Source: an uncultured Collinsella sp.
GTDB lineage: Bacteria; Actinomycetota; Coriobacteriia; Coriobacteriales; Coriobacteriaceae
NCBI GenBank assembly: GCA_958421655.1
Contig: CATZMG010000042.1
Span: forward strand, 1-19,308
Length of the DNA: 19,308 nt
Direction: 5' to 3'
Part shown: in pieces, positions 1 to 8,149 of the stretch
Numbering within the stretch: the stretch's first letter is position 1
Layout: each line of letters begins with the position of its first letter
Made by a program: the position numbers and the translations under genes
The notes under the pieces: model-generated
The model's database searches: none
What the model saw: the letters and a program-made list of their open reading frames with translations, nothing else
What the model was told of the DNA's origin: nothing

Positions 1-54
1 GTCCCTTGCGGCGTAGTTCTTATTTAAGCCGTCCAAGTTTTGGGGTGCAGTTCA
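1..54 (-). mobile_element. Terminal end of an IS3/IS150-type insertion sequence (partial)
   Basis: Read on the minus strand from 54 towards 1, the sequence begins TGAACTGCACCCCAAAACTT and continues GGACGG. This matches my recollection of IS150-group (IS3 family) ends, which start with TG and carry an ACCCCAAAA..TTGGAC core. The element would extend leftward out of the window; no transposase is visible. It lies 19 bases beyond the stop codon of the SDR gene and so leaves that gene intact. No target duplication can be judged because only one end is present. Confidence 0.5.
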
Positions 55-72
55 TTCCATCGGGCGCGTTTC

Positions 73-753
73 CTATTCGGGCCAAATAAATTGCGTGCGG
101 CCGGCCTCGCCGCCATCAATCAACAGGCTCTGCCCGGTCATAAACCGGTTGGTCACGCCCACAAAGTAGATCCACTCGGCGATCTCTTGGGCGGTGGCCC
201 AGCGTTTAAGCGGCGTGAGCTCCATAATCTGGTTCCACAGGTGTTCGTCTTCCATCACGCAACGGTTGAGCGGCGTTATAACGCCGCCCGGGTCCACACT
301 GTTGGCGATGGCCTGCGGTGCCAGGCGGTTTGCAAGGTTCTTGGTGTAGGCGATAACACCGCCCTTGCTGGCGGCATAGGCGGGAAACTCCGATCCCGTA
401 TGTCCGCTCGCCGACCCCACATTGACCACGGATTTGATAGCCGGCGCAGGCTTGGCGGCGAGCCCCTCCCCCACAAAGGCGTAGCGCTCGGTCACGTTGA
501 TGGTGCCACACAGGTTGGCGGCGATGTCGTCGGCCGAATCCTGCGTACCGGCAACGTTCACGATTACCTGAGGCTCAAGGTCGCTTGGAAACGAGTCCGG
601 CTCGCGGACATCAACGATCAGATGGCGGTAGCGCTCGTGTTCGATCGCCGCCGGCAAAAGATCAAAGCCCACGACCTCGTGGCCCTCATCCAAAAAGCGC
701 TGCACGCACGCGGCTCCGATACCGCCCGAAGCGCCCGTGATCAAAACCCGCAT
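73..753 (-). CDS. SDR family NAD(P)-dependent oxidoreductase
   Basis: A 226-residue classical short-chain dehydrogenase/reductase, a cytosolic NAD(P)-dependent enzyme of unknown substrate. The glycine-rich cofactor motif TGASGGIG is at residues 6-13, an NVAG motif is near 65-68, the likely catalytic serine is in NVGSASG (S114), and the YxxxK pair is Y126/K130. A DPGG segment at 154-157 and a C-terminal IDGG complete the fold. Length is slightly below the usual ~250 because the segment between the NVAG strand and the catalytic serine is short. The start is set by AAGGAG, which overlaps the stop codon of the transporter gene upstream (gap of 9 nt), so the two are almost certainly co-transcribed. 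Whether the enzyme is functionally linked to the transporter is unknown; SDRs are too diverse to assign a substrate from sequence. Confidence 0.9.
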   Translation of the reverse strand: MRVLITGASGGIGAACVQRFLDEGHEVVGFDLLPAAIEHERYRHLIVDVREPDSFPSDLEPQVIVNVAGTQDSADDIAANLCGTINVTERYAFVGEGLAAKPAPAIKSVVNVGSASGHTGSEFPAYAASKGGVIAYTKNLANRLAPQAIANSVDPGGVITPLNRCVMEDEHLWNQIMELTPLKRWATAQEIAEWIYFVGVTNRFMTGQSLLIDGGEAGRTQFIWPE

Positions 754-762
754 ACTTGCTCC

Positions 763-1485
763 TTAGGCGGTTGCGTGGCGCTCGAGGTACTCGGAACCCA
801 CATTCTCGCGCTCCCAGCCGCGCACGACCTTGTAGCCCACGGGGCTCAGGAAGACCTCGCACAGCAGCTCGGCAACAGCGCCGGTCAGCGAGCACATGAG
901 GACCTGCACCCAGGTCCAACCAAAGAACGTGTGGCTCACCACGATGGCGAAGACCAGGTTGTCGATAAACTGGCCAACACCCGTGGACACATAGGAACGG
1001 AAGGCAAAGCTCGCAAAGTTATTCTTCTTGAGCATACGGCCGAGCGACTGGTTGAGCGTGGAGTTAACCACGGCAGAAACGAGCATTGCCAGCGAAGAGC
1101 CCAGCACCACGTACCAGGTGCCGCCGATGGTGGCGTTAAGGGCGGTGTTGACCTCGATCATGCCCGTGTCGTAGTAGGCGCCCCACATGCCGGGCGTGAG
1201 CGAACATGCCCAAAAGCACAGGCTCACGGCCAGGTTGACCAGCAGCGCGAGGATAGAGATTTTGATGGATGCCTTGGCGCCAAAGCGCTTGCAGATCATG
1301 TCCTGGCACAAAAACGAAACCCAGCTCACCACAAAGCCGCAGTCGAGCGCCAGATACGGCAGGCTGATGAGCTCCTTGTTGGCCAGCAGGTTCATCATGA
1401 TGACGCTCACGAAAAACAGCGAAACCGTTGCCGCGGGAATGCTCCGCAACAGGACCTTGTAGTCCTCCATGACCTTCTTGATCAT
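763..1485 (-). CDS. VUT family (YhhQ-type) queuosine precursor transporter
   Basis: A 240-residue polytopic membrane protein of the VUT/YhhQ (COG1738) family, whose characterised members import queuosine precursors such as preQ0/preQ1 or queuine for tRNA modification. About six hydrophobic segments are visible. Family-like features are the early MMNLLANKELISLP segment, a DCGFVVSWVSFLCQDM stretch, and FIDNLVFAIVVSHTFFGW in the C-terminal half. The reading frame stays open 48 codons further upstream, but the start at 1485 is chosen because AAAGGAG lies 6 nt before that ATG and a promoter maps between it and prfC. It heads a two-gene operon with the SDR gene. The leader contains a candidate preQ1-I riboswitch, which would fit the transport role; that link is inference. 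Confidence 0.85.
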   Translation of the reverse strand: MIKKVMEDYKVLLRSIPAATVSLFFVSVIMMNLLANKELISLPYLALDCGFVVSWVSFLCQDMICKRFGAKASIKISILALLVNLAVSLCFWACSLTPGMWGAYYDTGMIEVNTALNATIGGTWYVVLGSSLAMLVSAVVNSTLNQSLGRMLKKNNFASFAFRSYVSTGVGQFIDNLVFAIVVSHTFFGWTWVQVLMCSLTGAVAELLCEVFLSPVGYKVVRGWERENVGSEYLERHATA

Positions 1486-1491
1486 TATGTA

Positions 1492-1541
1492 CTCCTTTGG
1501 TTTTAGGTTTAACGAGCAGGATATCGGACCCGAACTGCTCG
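1492..1541 (-). promoter_or_regulatory. Candidate preQ1-I-like riboswitch in the leader of the VUT transporter
   Basis: In the minus-strand leader a 7-bp stem (CGAGCAG at 1541-1535 with CTGCTCG at 1519-1513) encloses a 15-nt loop beginning UUC. It is followed by an A-rich tail, UUAAACCUAAAACC, running straight into the Shine-Dalgarno AAAGGAG and the ATG. This is the preQ1-I layout: one hairpin, an A-rich tail, and loop-to-tail pairing that captures the SD. Loop GGU can pair with tail ACC, or loop UCC with GGA of the SD. The downstream gene belongs to a family of queuosine precursor transporters. The loop does not match the consensus exactly and the stem is longer than typical, so this remains a candidate. 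Confidence 0.4.
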
Positions 1542-1570
1542 GACGCCCCGGTCTTGAGACGACGGTGGGT

Positions 1571-1599
1571 ATGATAGCCGCTCGCGCGGCATAAGGCAA
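1571..1599 (-). promoter_or_regulatory. Promoter of the VUT transporter-SDR operon
   Basis: On the minus strand TTGCCT (1599-1594) and TATCAT (1576-1571) are separated by exactly 17 nt, close to the sigma-70/SigA consensus. Transcription would start near 1563, giving a leader of about 78 nt before the ATG at 1485. Confidence 0.6.
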
Positions 1600-1636
1600 A
1601 CAAACGGCGCGGCAGCCCCACAGGACCACCGCGCCG
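1598..1636 (-). terminator. Rho-independent terminator of prfC
   Basis: Immediately after the prfC stop codon the minus strand reads CGGCGCGG, a 16-nt loop, CCGCGCCG, then TTTGTTT. The perfect 8-bp GC stem (1629-1636 with 1605-1612) plus U-rich tail fits an intrinsic terminator, separating prfC from the VUT operon. Confidence 0.6.
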
Positions 1637-1641
1637 ATGCG

Positions 1642-3255
<1,614 letters not shown>

Positions 3256-3302
3256 GCGGATCCTTTCTTGCATTGAGTGCATTACGTCGTTGTAACCGCA
3301 TT

Positions 3303-3308
3303 ATTGTA
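3303..3308 (-). promoter_or_regulatory. Possible -10 element for prfC
   Basis: TACAAT on the minus strand lies 48 nt upstream of the prfC start. No convincing -35 hexamer is seen at 16-18 nt spacing, so this is only a -10 candidate. The rest of the 215-bp prfC/gntR intergenic region holds the opposing gntR promoter and nothing else I recognise. Confidence 0.3.
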
Positions 3309-3392
3309 GCCGCGAAATCCCGCTCTAGGGCACCTATCAGGACAAATTCATCAGTTGGGGTCTGGGTAGCCGGCTTAATCCATATTTGCCTC

Positions 3393-3443
3393 TTGCATAA
3401 CTGTGCATAGTGTATATATACTGTGCTTACCGGTTATATACAC
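3393..3443 (+). promoter_or_regulatory. Promoter and palindromic operator of the GntR-ABC operon
   Basis: TTGCAT (3393-3398) and TATATA (3415-3420) form a 16-nt-spaced promoter. Overlapping and following the -10 is an inverted repeat, GTGTATATATAC (3410-3421) and GTTATATACAC (3433-3443). This GTGTATATA/TATATACAC dyad resembles operators of YtrA-subfamily GntR regulators, and the first gene of the operon encodes such a regulator, so autoregulation is likely. Confidence 0.65.
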
Positions 3444-3470
3444 GTGTAGCCCAACAGCTAAGGAGCCGCT

Positions 3471-3851
3471 GTGGACATTATCCTATCCAATTCGAGCGAC
3501 AAGCCCATCTACGAGCAGATAACCTCGCAAGTCAAAGCTCAGATCTTATCGGGCACGCTCGCTGCGGGAGCCAAACTCCCCAGCATCCGTGCACTCGCGA
3601 GCGATCTTGGCGTGAGCGTCATCACCACCAAGCGCGCCTACGCCGACCTGGAGCAGCTCAGGTTTATCTACACCGTGCAGGGCAAAGGCTGTTTTGTCGC
3701 CGAGGGCAACCAAGAACTCTTGCGCGAAAGTCAGCTCTGCCATATCGAAGAGTTGCTTGCGAAAGCGGCGAGCCAAGCCGAAACCCTGGGCGTCACGCGC
3801 GACAAACTGCACGAGATGCTCGACCTGGTGGCCCCCGAAACCATGCAGTAG
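3471..3851 (+). CDS. GntR family (YtrA subfamily) transcriptional regulator
   Basis: A 126-residue DNA-binding repressor. The N-terminal winged helix (about 10-75) has the classic pattern PIYEQITSQVKAQILSGTL, then GAKLPSIRALASDLGVS, then TTKRAYADLE and a GKGCFVA wing. The C-terminal region is only ~50 residues, helical, with no ligand-binding FadR or UTRA domain; that short form is typical of the YtrA subfamily, which usually sits at the head of ABC transporter operons. The GTG start is supported by AAGGAG 5-6 nt upstream. The next gene, an ABC ATPase, starts 23 nt after the stop. The family typically represses its own operon through a palindrome like the one at 3410-3443; the inducing signal is not evident. 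Confidence 0.9.
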   Translation: MDIILSNSSDKPIYEQITSQVKAQILSGTLAAGAKLPSIRALASDLGVSVITTKRAYADLEQLRFIYTVQGKGCFVAEGNQELLRESQLCHIEELLAKAASQAETLGVTRDKLHEMLDLVAPETMQ

Positions 3852-3874
3852 CCATCTGCAAGAAAGGCTATACC

Positions 3875-4756
3875 ATGCAAAACTTGCTAGAACTCAAAGG
3901 CATCTCACGCACTGTAAGCGACCGCTTTTCGCTGCGCGACGTCACGCTTGCCGTGGAACCCGGCCAGATTGTCGGCTTTGTTGGTGCCAACGGTGCCGGC
4001 AAAACCACGACGATTCGAGCCGCGCTCGGGCTTATAAAGCTCGATGCCGGCGAGGTGCACCTGTTTGGGCAGCACTGTGGCGCCGACGCGCCCGATGAAG
4101 CGCAGCGCTGCTTGCGCACTCGTGTCGGCCTCGTGCTGGACACATGCCCCTTCCCTTCCACACTCAAGGTAACCGAAGTCGAGGCACTCGTAAGCCCGGC
4201 ATACCCCACTTGGAGCCATGACACCTTCGCCAGCCTCATCGACCGATTTGACTTGGATCCCAAGACAAAGGTCAAGGACCTCTCCCGCGGCATGGGCATG
4301 AAACTGCAGCTTGCCTGTGCACTCAGCCATAATGCCAAGCTACTCCTTTTGGACGAAGCCACCGCGGGCCTCGATCCCATGGCGCGCGAGGAACTGCTCG
4401 ATGAGCTGCTTGCTTTTGTCGCCGACGGCCAGCACAGCGTGCTGCTCTCGAGCCACATTACGTCCGACCTCGATCGCGCCGCCGACCGCGTCATCTGCAT
4501 CGATAACGGCTCGATTGTGTTTGACCTGCCGCGCGAGGACATTACCGACCGAGCCGGCATCGCCCACTGCACCCAAGCGCAGGCCGCCGAGCTTATGGCT
4601 TGCGTCGAAGGTGCCCATGCCGCCCGCCACGCCTACAGCGTGGACGTGCTCGTGCCCAACCGTCGCGAAACGCTCGAGGCCTTTCCCGAGATTCCCTGCG
4701 ATCGGGCAACCATTGACGACTATCTTCGCCTCACGCTGAAAGGGGCTTCGAAATGA
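3875..4756 (+). CDS. ABC transporter ATP-binding protein
   Basis: A 293-residue cytoplasmic ATPase subunit of an ABC-2 type exporter. Walker A GANGAGKTT is at 37-45, a degenerate signature LSRGM at 136-140 (in place of LSGGQ), Walker B LLLLDE at 156-161, D-loop GLDP at 165-168, and the switch histidine in SSH at 194. The signature variant LSRGM occurs in YtrB/BcrA-like subunits, as far as I recall. The ~75 residues after the core are an accessory C-terminal domain. The frame is open far upstream through the regulator gene, but the ATG at 3875 has AGAAAGG upstream and aligns with the family N-terminus. It overlaps the permease gene by 4 nt (ATGA), implying translational coupling. Substrate unknown; YtrA-controlled systems are often tied to cell-envelope stress or antimicrobial peptides. 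Confidence 0.93.
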   Translation: MQNLLELKGISRTVSDRFSLRDVTLAVEPGQIVGFVGANGAGKTTTIRAALGLIKLDAGEVHLFGQHCGADAPDEAQRCLRTRVGLVLDTCPFPSTLKVTEVEALVSPAYPTWSHDTFASLIDRFDLDPKTKVKDLSRGMGMKLQLACALSHNAKLLLLDEATAGLDPMAREELLDELLAFVADGQHSVLLSSHITSDLDRAADRVICIDNGSIVFDLPREDITDRAGIAHCTQAQAAELMACVEGAHAARHAYSVDVLVPNRRETLEAFPEIPCDRATIDDYLRLTLKGASK

Positions 4757-5451
4757 AACGCGCCTTTATGTCCGAGCTCGCCATCGCTCGCACGCTCATC
4801 CCGAGCATTGCGGGCGTCGGCCTGTTCATCTTCGTCGTGCTAACCCTTGCCAACGCATCGGACGGCGATTCCGGTATGAGCGCCGGCGCCTGCGCGGTCA
4901 GCGCCATGTCGCCCATCATAATCATGAACTCACTGGCTGGCTACGATAACCAAAACGGCTGGGAGCGCTATCGGGCAACGCTGCCGTTCTCGCGCAAAGA
5001 CATCATCTGCGCACGCTACCTGTGCATTATTGCTTTCTCGGCCGTCATGGCATGCGCCGCCGTGCTTTTGAACATCATCGCCCTTCCGTTCTTCGATCAC
5101 ACGGGCATTCCCTCGACGGGACAGACCGTCTTTGAGATCACAATAGCCTCCGCCGCATCGATGCTCATCTCCCTCATGATGGTGTTTTTGGCACAGCCGC
5201 TGTTCTTTCGATTTGGACACATGGAGGCGCTGCGCCTTTCCGTCGGCCTGTTTGCCCTGATGGGCTGCGGTACCATGGCAATGCTGAGCTCTTCCAACCC
5301 CATTAGCAACTGGCTCATGTCGATTGCCGGAGCGAATCCCGATCCTGCCGTCCTTGGCGGTCTGTGCGCAGGAATTGCCGTACTGGCCCTCGCGCTATGT
5401 GCAATCAGCTGCACCGTCAGCACTAAGGTTTATCGAGTACGCGATCTGTAG
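4753..5451 (+). CDS. ABC-2 type transporter permease
   Basis: A 232-residue integral membrane protein with about six hydrophobic helices (near 13-31, 48-63, 87-112, 130-155, 167-185 and 198-222), the size and topology of small ABC-2 permeases. The motif-like segment NGWERYRATLPFSRKDIICARY (about 73-94) is characteristic of permeases in this group, the charged stretch lying between TM helices. It starts inside the ATPase stop codon (ATGA overlap) and ends the operon. With one copy per operon it probably works as a homodimer with the ATPase; that is inference. The transported compound cannot be told from sequence. Confidence 0.88.
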   Translation: MKRAFMSELAIARTLIPSIAGVGLFIFVVLTLANASDGDSGMSAGACAVSAMSPIIIMNSLAGYDNQNGWERYRATLPFSRKDIICARYLCIIAFSAVMACAAVLLNIIALPFFDHTGIPSTGQTVFEITIASAASMLISLMMVFLAQPLFFRFGHMEALRLSVGLFALMGCGTMAMLSSSNPISNWLMSIAGANPDPAVLGGLCAGIAVLALALCAISCTVSTKVYRVRDL

Positions 5452-5466
5452 CCACGCGAGTCTCAA

Positions 5467-5510
5467 TCCACGAAGGGCGCGATCGCCGCCCCTCCCCGCA
5501 AATCCGTGGC
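5467..5510. terminator. Weak hairpin between convergent genes
   Basis: GGGCG and CGCCC flank a 7-nt loop (5475-5491), nested inside CCACG (5468-5472) and CGTGG (5505-5509). It sits between the convergent permease and CLC genes, where a bidirectional terminator would be expected. Neither strand has a clear U-tract, so the call is weak. Confidence 0.25.
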
Positions 5511-5541
5511 AAACGGCATGTCCCTGGCGTGCGCCACCGTA

Positions 5542-6831
5542 CTACTTGCGCAGCGGCTTGGGCAGTGGAATGCCGGCGGCGATGACGGCCGCGATGATCA
5601 TGCAGACGATACCCTTGAGTGGAAAGCACATAAGCAGCAGGCCCACGACCATGACCGGCTGACGCATGACCGCACCCATCGTCGATGCCGTGCAGACGGC
5701 GACGCAAAAGACCGGATCTGCGCCGGTGAGGATGGCAAGGCCATAGCCCAGGCTTACGCCCGAGAAGATAACCGGGAAGAAGTGGCCGCCGCGCCAACCA
5801 AGGTTGATGAGGGCGGGCGTCAGCATGGCCTTAACAAGACCGGTCGCGATAAGCACGCCAGCGGGAATGGTCAGATAGGTTTCCATGAGCACGTCGGCCT
5901 GGGTCTCGCCGGCAAACATGGTGTAGGGCAGGACCGTGCCGCAGATGGCGAGCGCCAGACCGGCTAGCATGGCCTTGACGACAGGACGCTCCCCTATGGC
6001 ATGGGCAAGCGCTTCGCTCGCATGCTCAGAGACAAAGTACAGCCAGCCGCAGATTGTTCCGATCAGCGACAGAGGAATGAGCCAGGTAAGCTCCAGGTTG
6101 CCCACCTCGGCGGACTCGAACCTGGGCATGCCCATGCCGCCGCCCATGAGCTGGCCGAGCAGCAGATAGGTGCCCAGGCCGCCGGCAATCGCAATGCCGT
6201 AGACCACGGTCTTCTGTGCCTTGGGCAGCTTGATGGTGATCTCGCCGGACGCAGAGCCCTCGTCGCCGTCGGCGCTACCGGCAAGCGGTGCCACAAAGCC
6301 AAAGACGGGCGCGGTAAAGAGCGCCGTCAGGGCAGCCTGGGTACCCAGCAGCGTGAGCTCCCTAAACTCGGCGCCAAAGCGACGCATACGGTCGCCAACC
6401 CAGCTGCACAGACCCGCGATAACGCCGGTCAGGCCGGCCTCCGGTCCAATACTTCCGCCAAACAGCAGCGGCAGCAACGCCGCGAGCGAAAGCTTGCCCA
6501 GGTTGTCGTACGGGTAGCGCCCGTCTTGCTTGACCTTGGCCATGACCTGATTGAGGTCATCGGTCTTGGTGCCTGTCATCTTTTCGTACAGACCGATTAA
6601 CAGGCCGCCCAGCAGGCAGACAAAAAACGGGTACGGCAAAAAGCCAAACGGGCCGCTGGCGAGCTCGGGCGAAGCGACGCCCAGCGCGTGCGGAATCTCG
6701 GTCCACAGATAGTCGATACCGTGCTCCATCGCAAAAAAGAACAGCCAGACCGCGGCACCTGCGAACGCACCGGTCACGGCAACGCTAACTAAAAACAGCG
6801 CGCGGTTTGTGGGTTTGGCAAGGTTATCCAT
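5542..6831 (-). CDS. CLC-family chloride channel/transporter lacking the gating glutamate
   Basis: A 429-residue membrane protein of the CLC (voltage-gated chloride channel) superfamily, with about ten hydrophobic segments. The CLC pore region is seen as GGSIGPEAGL at 125-134, aligning with the GREGP motif of E. coli ClcA; the second conserved pore motif is GGHFFPVIF (348-356), corresponding to GxFxP. In the first motif the residue matching the external gating glutamate is isoleucine (I128), so proton-coupled antiport by the usual mechanism is unlikely; a uniporter or fluoride/anion channel role is possible. The segment near 185-205 (AGSADGDEGSASGE) is an unusual acidic, soluble loop. GGGAGGA 4 nt before the ATG supports the start. 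Transcribed alone, after the LOG gene; substrate not determined. Confidence 0.87.
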   Translation of the reverse strand: MDNLAKPTNRALFLVSVAVTGAFAGAAVWLFFFAMEHGIDYLWTEIPHALGVASPELASGPFGFLPYPFFVCLLGGLLIGLYEKMTGTKTDDLNQVMAKVKQDGRYPYDNLGKLSLAALLPLLFGGSIGPEAGLTGVIAGLCSWVGDRMRRFGAEFRELTLLGTQAALTALFTAPVFGFVAPLAGSADGDEGSASGEITIKLPKAQKTVVYGIAIAGGLGTYLLLGQLMGGGMGMPRFESAEVGNLELTWLIPLSLIGTICGWLYFVSEHASEALAHAIGERPVVKAMLAGLALAICGTVLPYTMFAGETQADVLMETYLTIPAGVLIATGLVKAMLTPALINLGWRGGHFFPVIFSGVSLGYGLAILTGADPVFCVAVCTASTMGAVMRQPVMVVGLLLMCFPLKGIVCMIIAAVIAAGIPLPKPLRK

Positions 6832-6870
6832 CGGGTCCTCCCGCGGTCAAAGTCGACATAGTTATGTTTT

Positions 6871-6876
6871 ATTGTA
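6871..6876 (-). promoter_or_regulatory. Possible -10 element for the CLC gene
   Basis: TACAAT on the minus strand lies 39 nt before the CLC start codon. A TTGGCT hexamer occurs upstream but at 20-nt spacing, which is too long for a confident pair. Confidence 0.3.
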
Positions 6877-6956
6877 GAGCGAGCGTTGCCCGAACGAGCC
6901 AACCGTCTGCGCCGCAAACGGCACCATTGGGAGTCATAGTGGGACAGGCTCAAGAC

Positions 6957-7490
6957 CTATCCGTTGATAATCGAGGCAATCTCGCGCAAATCGTCGGCAA
7001 AGTAAATGCCTTGCTGGCGCTGCGGGCTCGATAAACCCTTATCGATCATGTGCCCGAGCAGTGCCTTGAGGTCGTTGTAGTAACCGCCCAGGTTATACAG
7101 GATGCACGGAGCGCTCAGGTGCCCCAATGACACCGCGGACATGACCTCGGCAATCTCCTCGAGCGTGCCCGTCCCACCGGGAAAGGCGATGAACGCATCG
7201 CCGAGCTCAATCATCTTGGCCTTGCGCTCCGCCATATCGCTCGTCACGATGAGGTCGTCGATACCGTCATGTTGAAACTCGGCCTCGATAAAAAAGCTCG
7301 GCTCCACACCCGTCACGAGTCCGCCAGCATCGAGCACGCTATCGGCGAGCGCGCCCATCAGGCCCGATTTGGATCCGCCGTATACCAGCGCGTGTCCGTT
7401 GGAGCCAATCCAGCTACCCAGTTCTTGCACCGCAGGCAGAAATGCTGGGTCATTGCCGGCACTGGCACCCAGGTACACGGTGATATTCAT
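6957..7490 (-). CDS. LOG family protein (TIGR00730-type, nucleoside 5'-monophosphate phosphoribohydrolase)
   Basis: A 177-residue Rossmann-like protein of the LOG/YvdD family, often mis-annotated as lysine decarboxylase. Characterised members split AMP or cytokinin riboside monophosphates into base and ribose 5-phosphate. Seen: YGGSKSGLMG (37-46), the arginine motif MAERKAKM (86-93) and the hallmark PGGTGTLEE (104-112) with glutamate E112. The family signature normally reads GGGxxGLMG; here the first glycine is Tyr37. Length is typical of the short class. GGGGGA upstream of the ATG marks the start; it follows the ion-channel gene by 36 nt, suggesting one operon. The bacterial role of this family is mostly nucleotide salvage; specific substrate here is unknown. 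Confidence 0.9.
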   Translation of the reverse strand: MNITVYLGASAGNDPAFLPAVQELGSWIGSNGHALVYGGSKSGLMGALADSVLDAGGLVTGVEPSFFIEAEFQHDGIDDLIVTSDMAERKAKMIELGDAFIAFPGGTGTLEEIAEVMSAVSLGHLSAPCILYNLGGYYNDLKALLGHMIDKGLSSPQRQQGIYFADDLREIASIING

Positions 7491-7526
7491 ATTCAGTCCC
7501 CCTCATCGTGACGCACGGCGCCCGTT

Positions 7527-7952
7527 CTAGCGCTGGCGTCGACGATACTCGCGCACACGGCGCGAAAGATCGGCGAGCTCGTCGCGATCGAGCTCTTCCA
7601 AATGTTCCAGATCATCCATAAAGCGCGCCATGGTGTCCTTTTGACGCATCTTGATAAGCGTATTGCAGTAGTTCACCGCCACGCCCGTGAGCATGGCGAT
7701 GTAGAAGATGCTGATGACGCTCAAGACGACGGTAATGGCGCGGGCAACCGGCGTTTCGGCCGGAATGTCACCAAAGCCGATGGTCGAGACCGTCTCAAAG
7801 CTAAACCACAGGCCATCGCCAAACGTGAGGGTCGTGGGCTCGGACAGCCAGACGGCCGTCGAGCACAGCAGATAGAAGACGAGGAACAGCTCCGTAATGC
7901 GCACAAAGCCCGCCTGGCGCAACACGTCGGCAAGCGTCCTGAGCTTTTTCAT
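7527..7952 (-). CDS. Two-TM potassium channel family protein
   Basis: A 141-residue KcsA-like channel subunit. A first hydrophobic helix (about 20-37) is followed by a pore helix and the selectivity filter TIGFGD (57-62), a close variant of TVGYGD, then a second helix (about 70-98) and a highly charged C-terminal tail rich in Asp/Glu and Arg (106-141) that may form a helical bundle. It would work as a homotetramer in the cytoplasmic membrane passing K+. No RCK regulatory domain is fused. The frame allows a start 7 codons upstream, but GGAAGGGG precedes the ATG at 7952 with normal spacing and leads into MKKLRTL. It is first in a likely operon with the LOG gene. Confidence 0.85.
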   Translation of the reverse strand: MKKLRTLADVLRQAGFVRITELFLVFYLLCSTAVWLSEPTTLTFGDGLWFSFETVSTIGFGDIPAETPVARAITVVLSVISIFYIAMLTGVAVNYCNTLIKMRQKDTMARFMDDLEHLEELDRDELADLSRRVREYRRRQR

Positions 7953-8008
7953 CGCGACCCCTTCCACGGACAACCAATCACGTTCGCTCGGTATTGTCCC
8001 ACAACCGT

Positions 8009-8058
8009 CAGTTAGGGACGTTCCTTTTGTGCCGGCAGAAAGGGACTGTCCCCAACTG
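8009..8058. repeat. REP-like hairpin repeat (GGGACGTTCC / GGGACTGTCCC)
   Basis: An imperfect hairpin in the divergent channel/kinase intergenic region: CAGTT, GGGAC and CCTTT on the left pair with AAAGG, GTCCC and AACTG on the right, around a GCCGGC-containing loop. The left arm motif TTAGGGACGTTC recurs near the right end of the window (18203-18213, 18537-18545, 19293-19303), pointing to a dispersed extragenic repeat, perhaps of the kind mobilised by RAYT transposases. That origin is inference. Confidence 0.55.
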
Positions 8059-8149
8059 CCGGGCGGAACCGTTTAGCGGTGCCGCTGCCGGCTGGGCAGG
8101 CTGAGCTGGTATCCTTATGCGGTAATGTCTCGATTCGTTAGGATTGCAT

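Noticed and set aside
40..1506. A 488-codon plus-strand open frame across the SDR and transporter genes
   Set aside because: It is antisense to two well-supported genes; its translation is compositionally odd (His/Arg/Gly rich) and matches no family.
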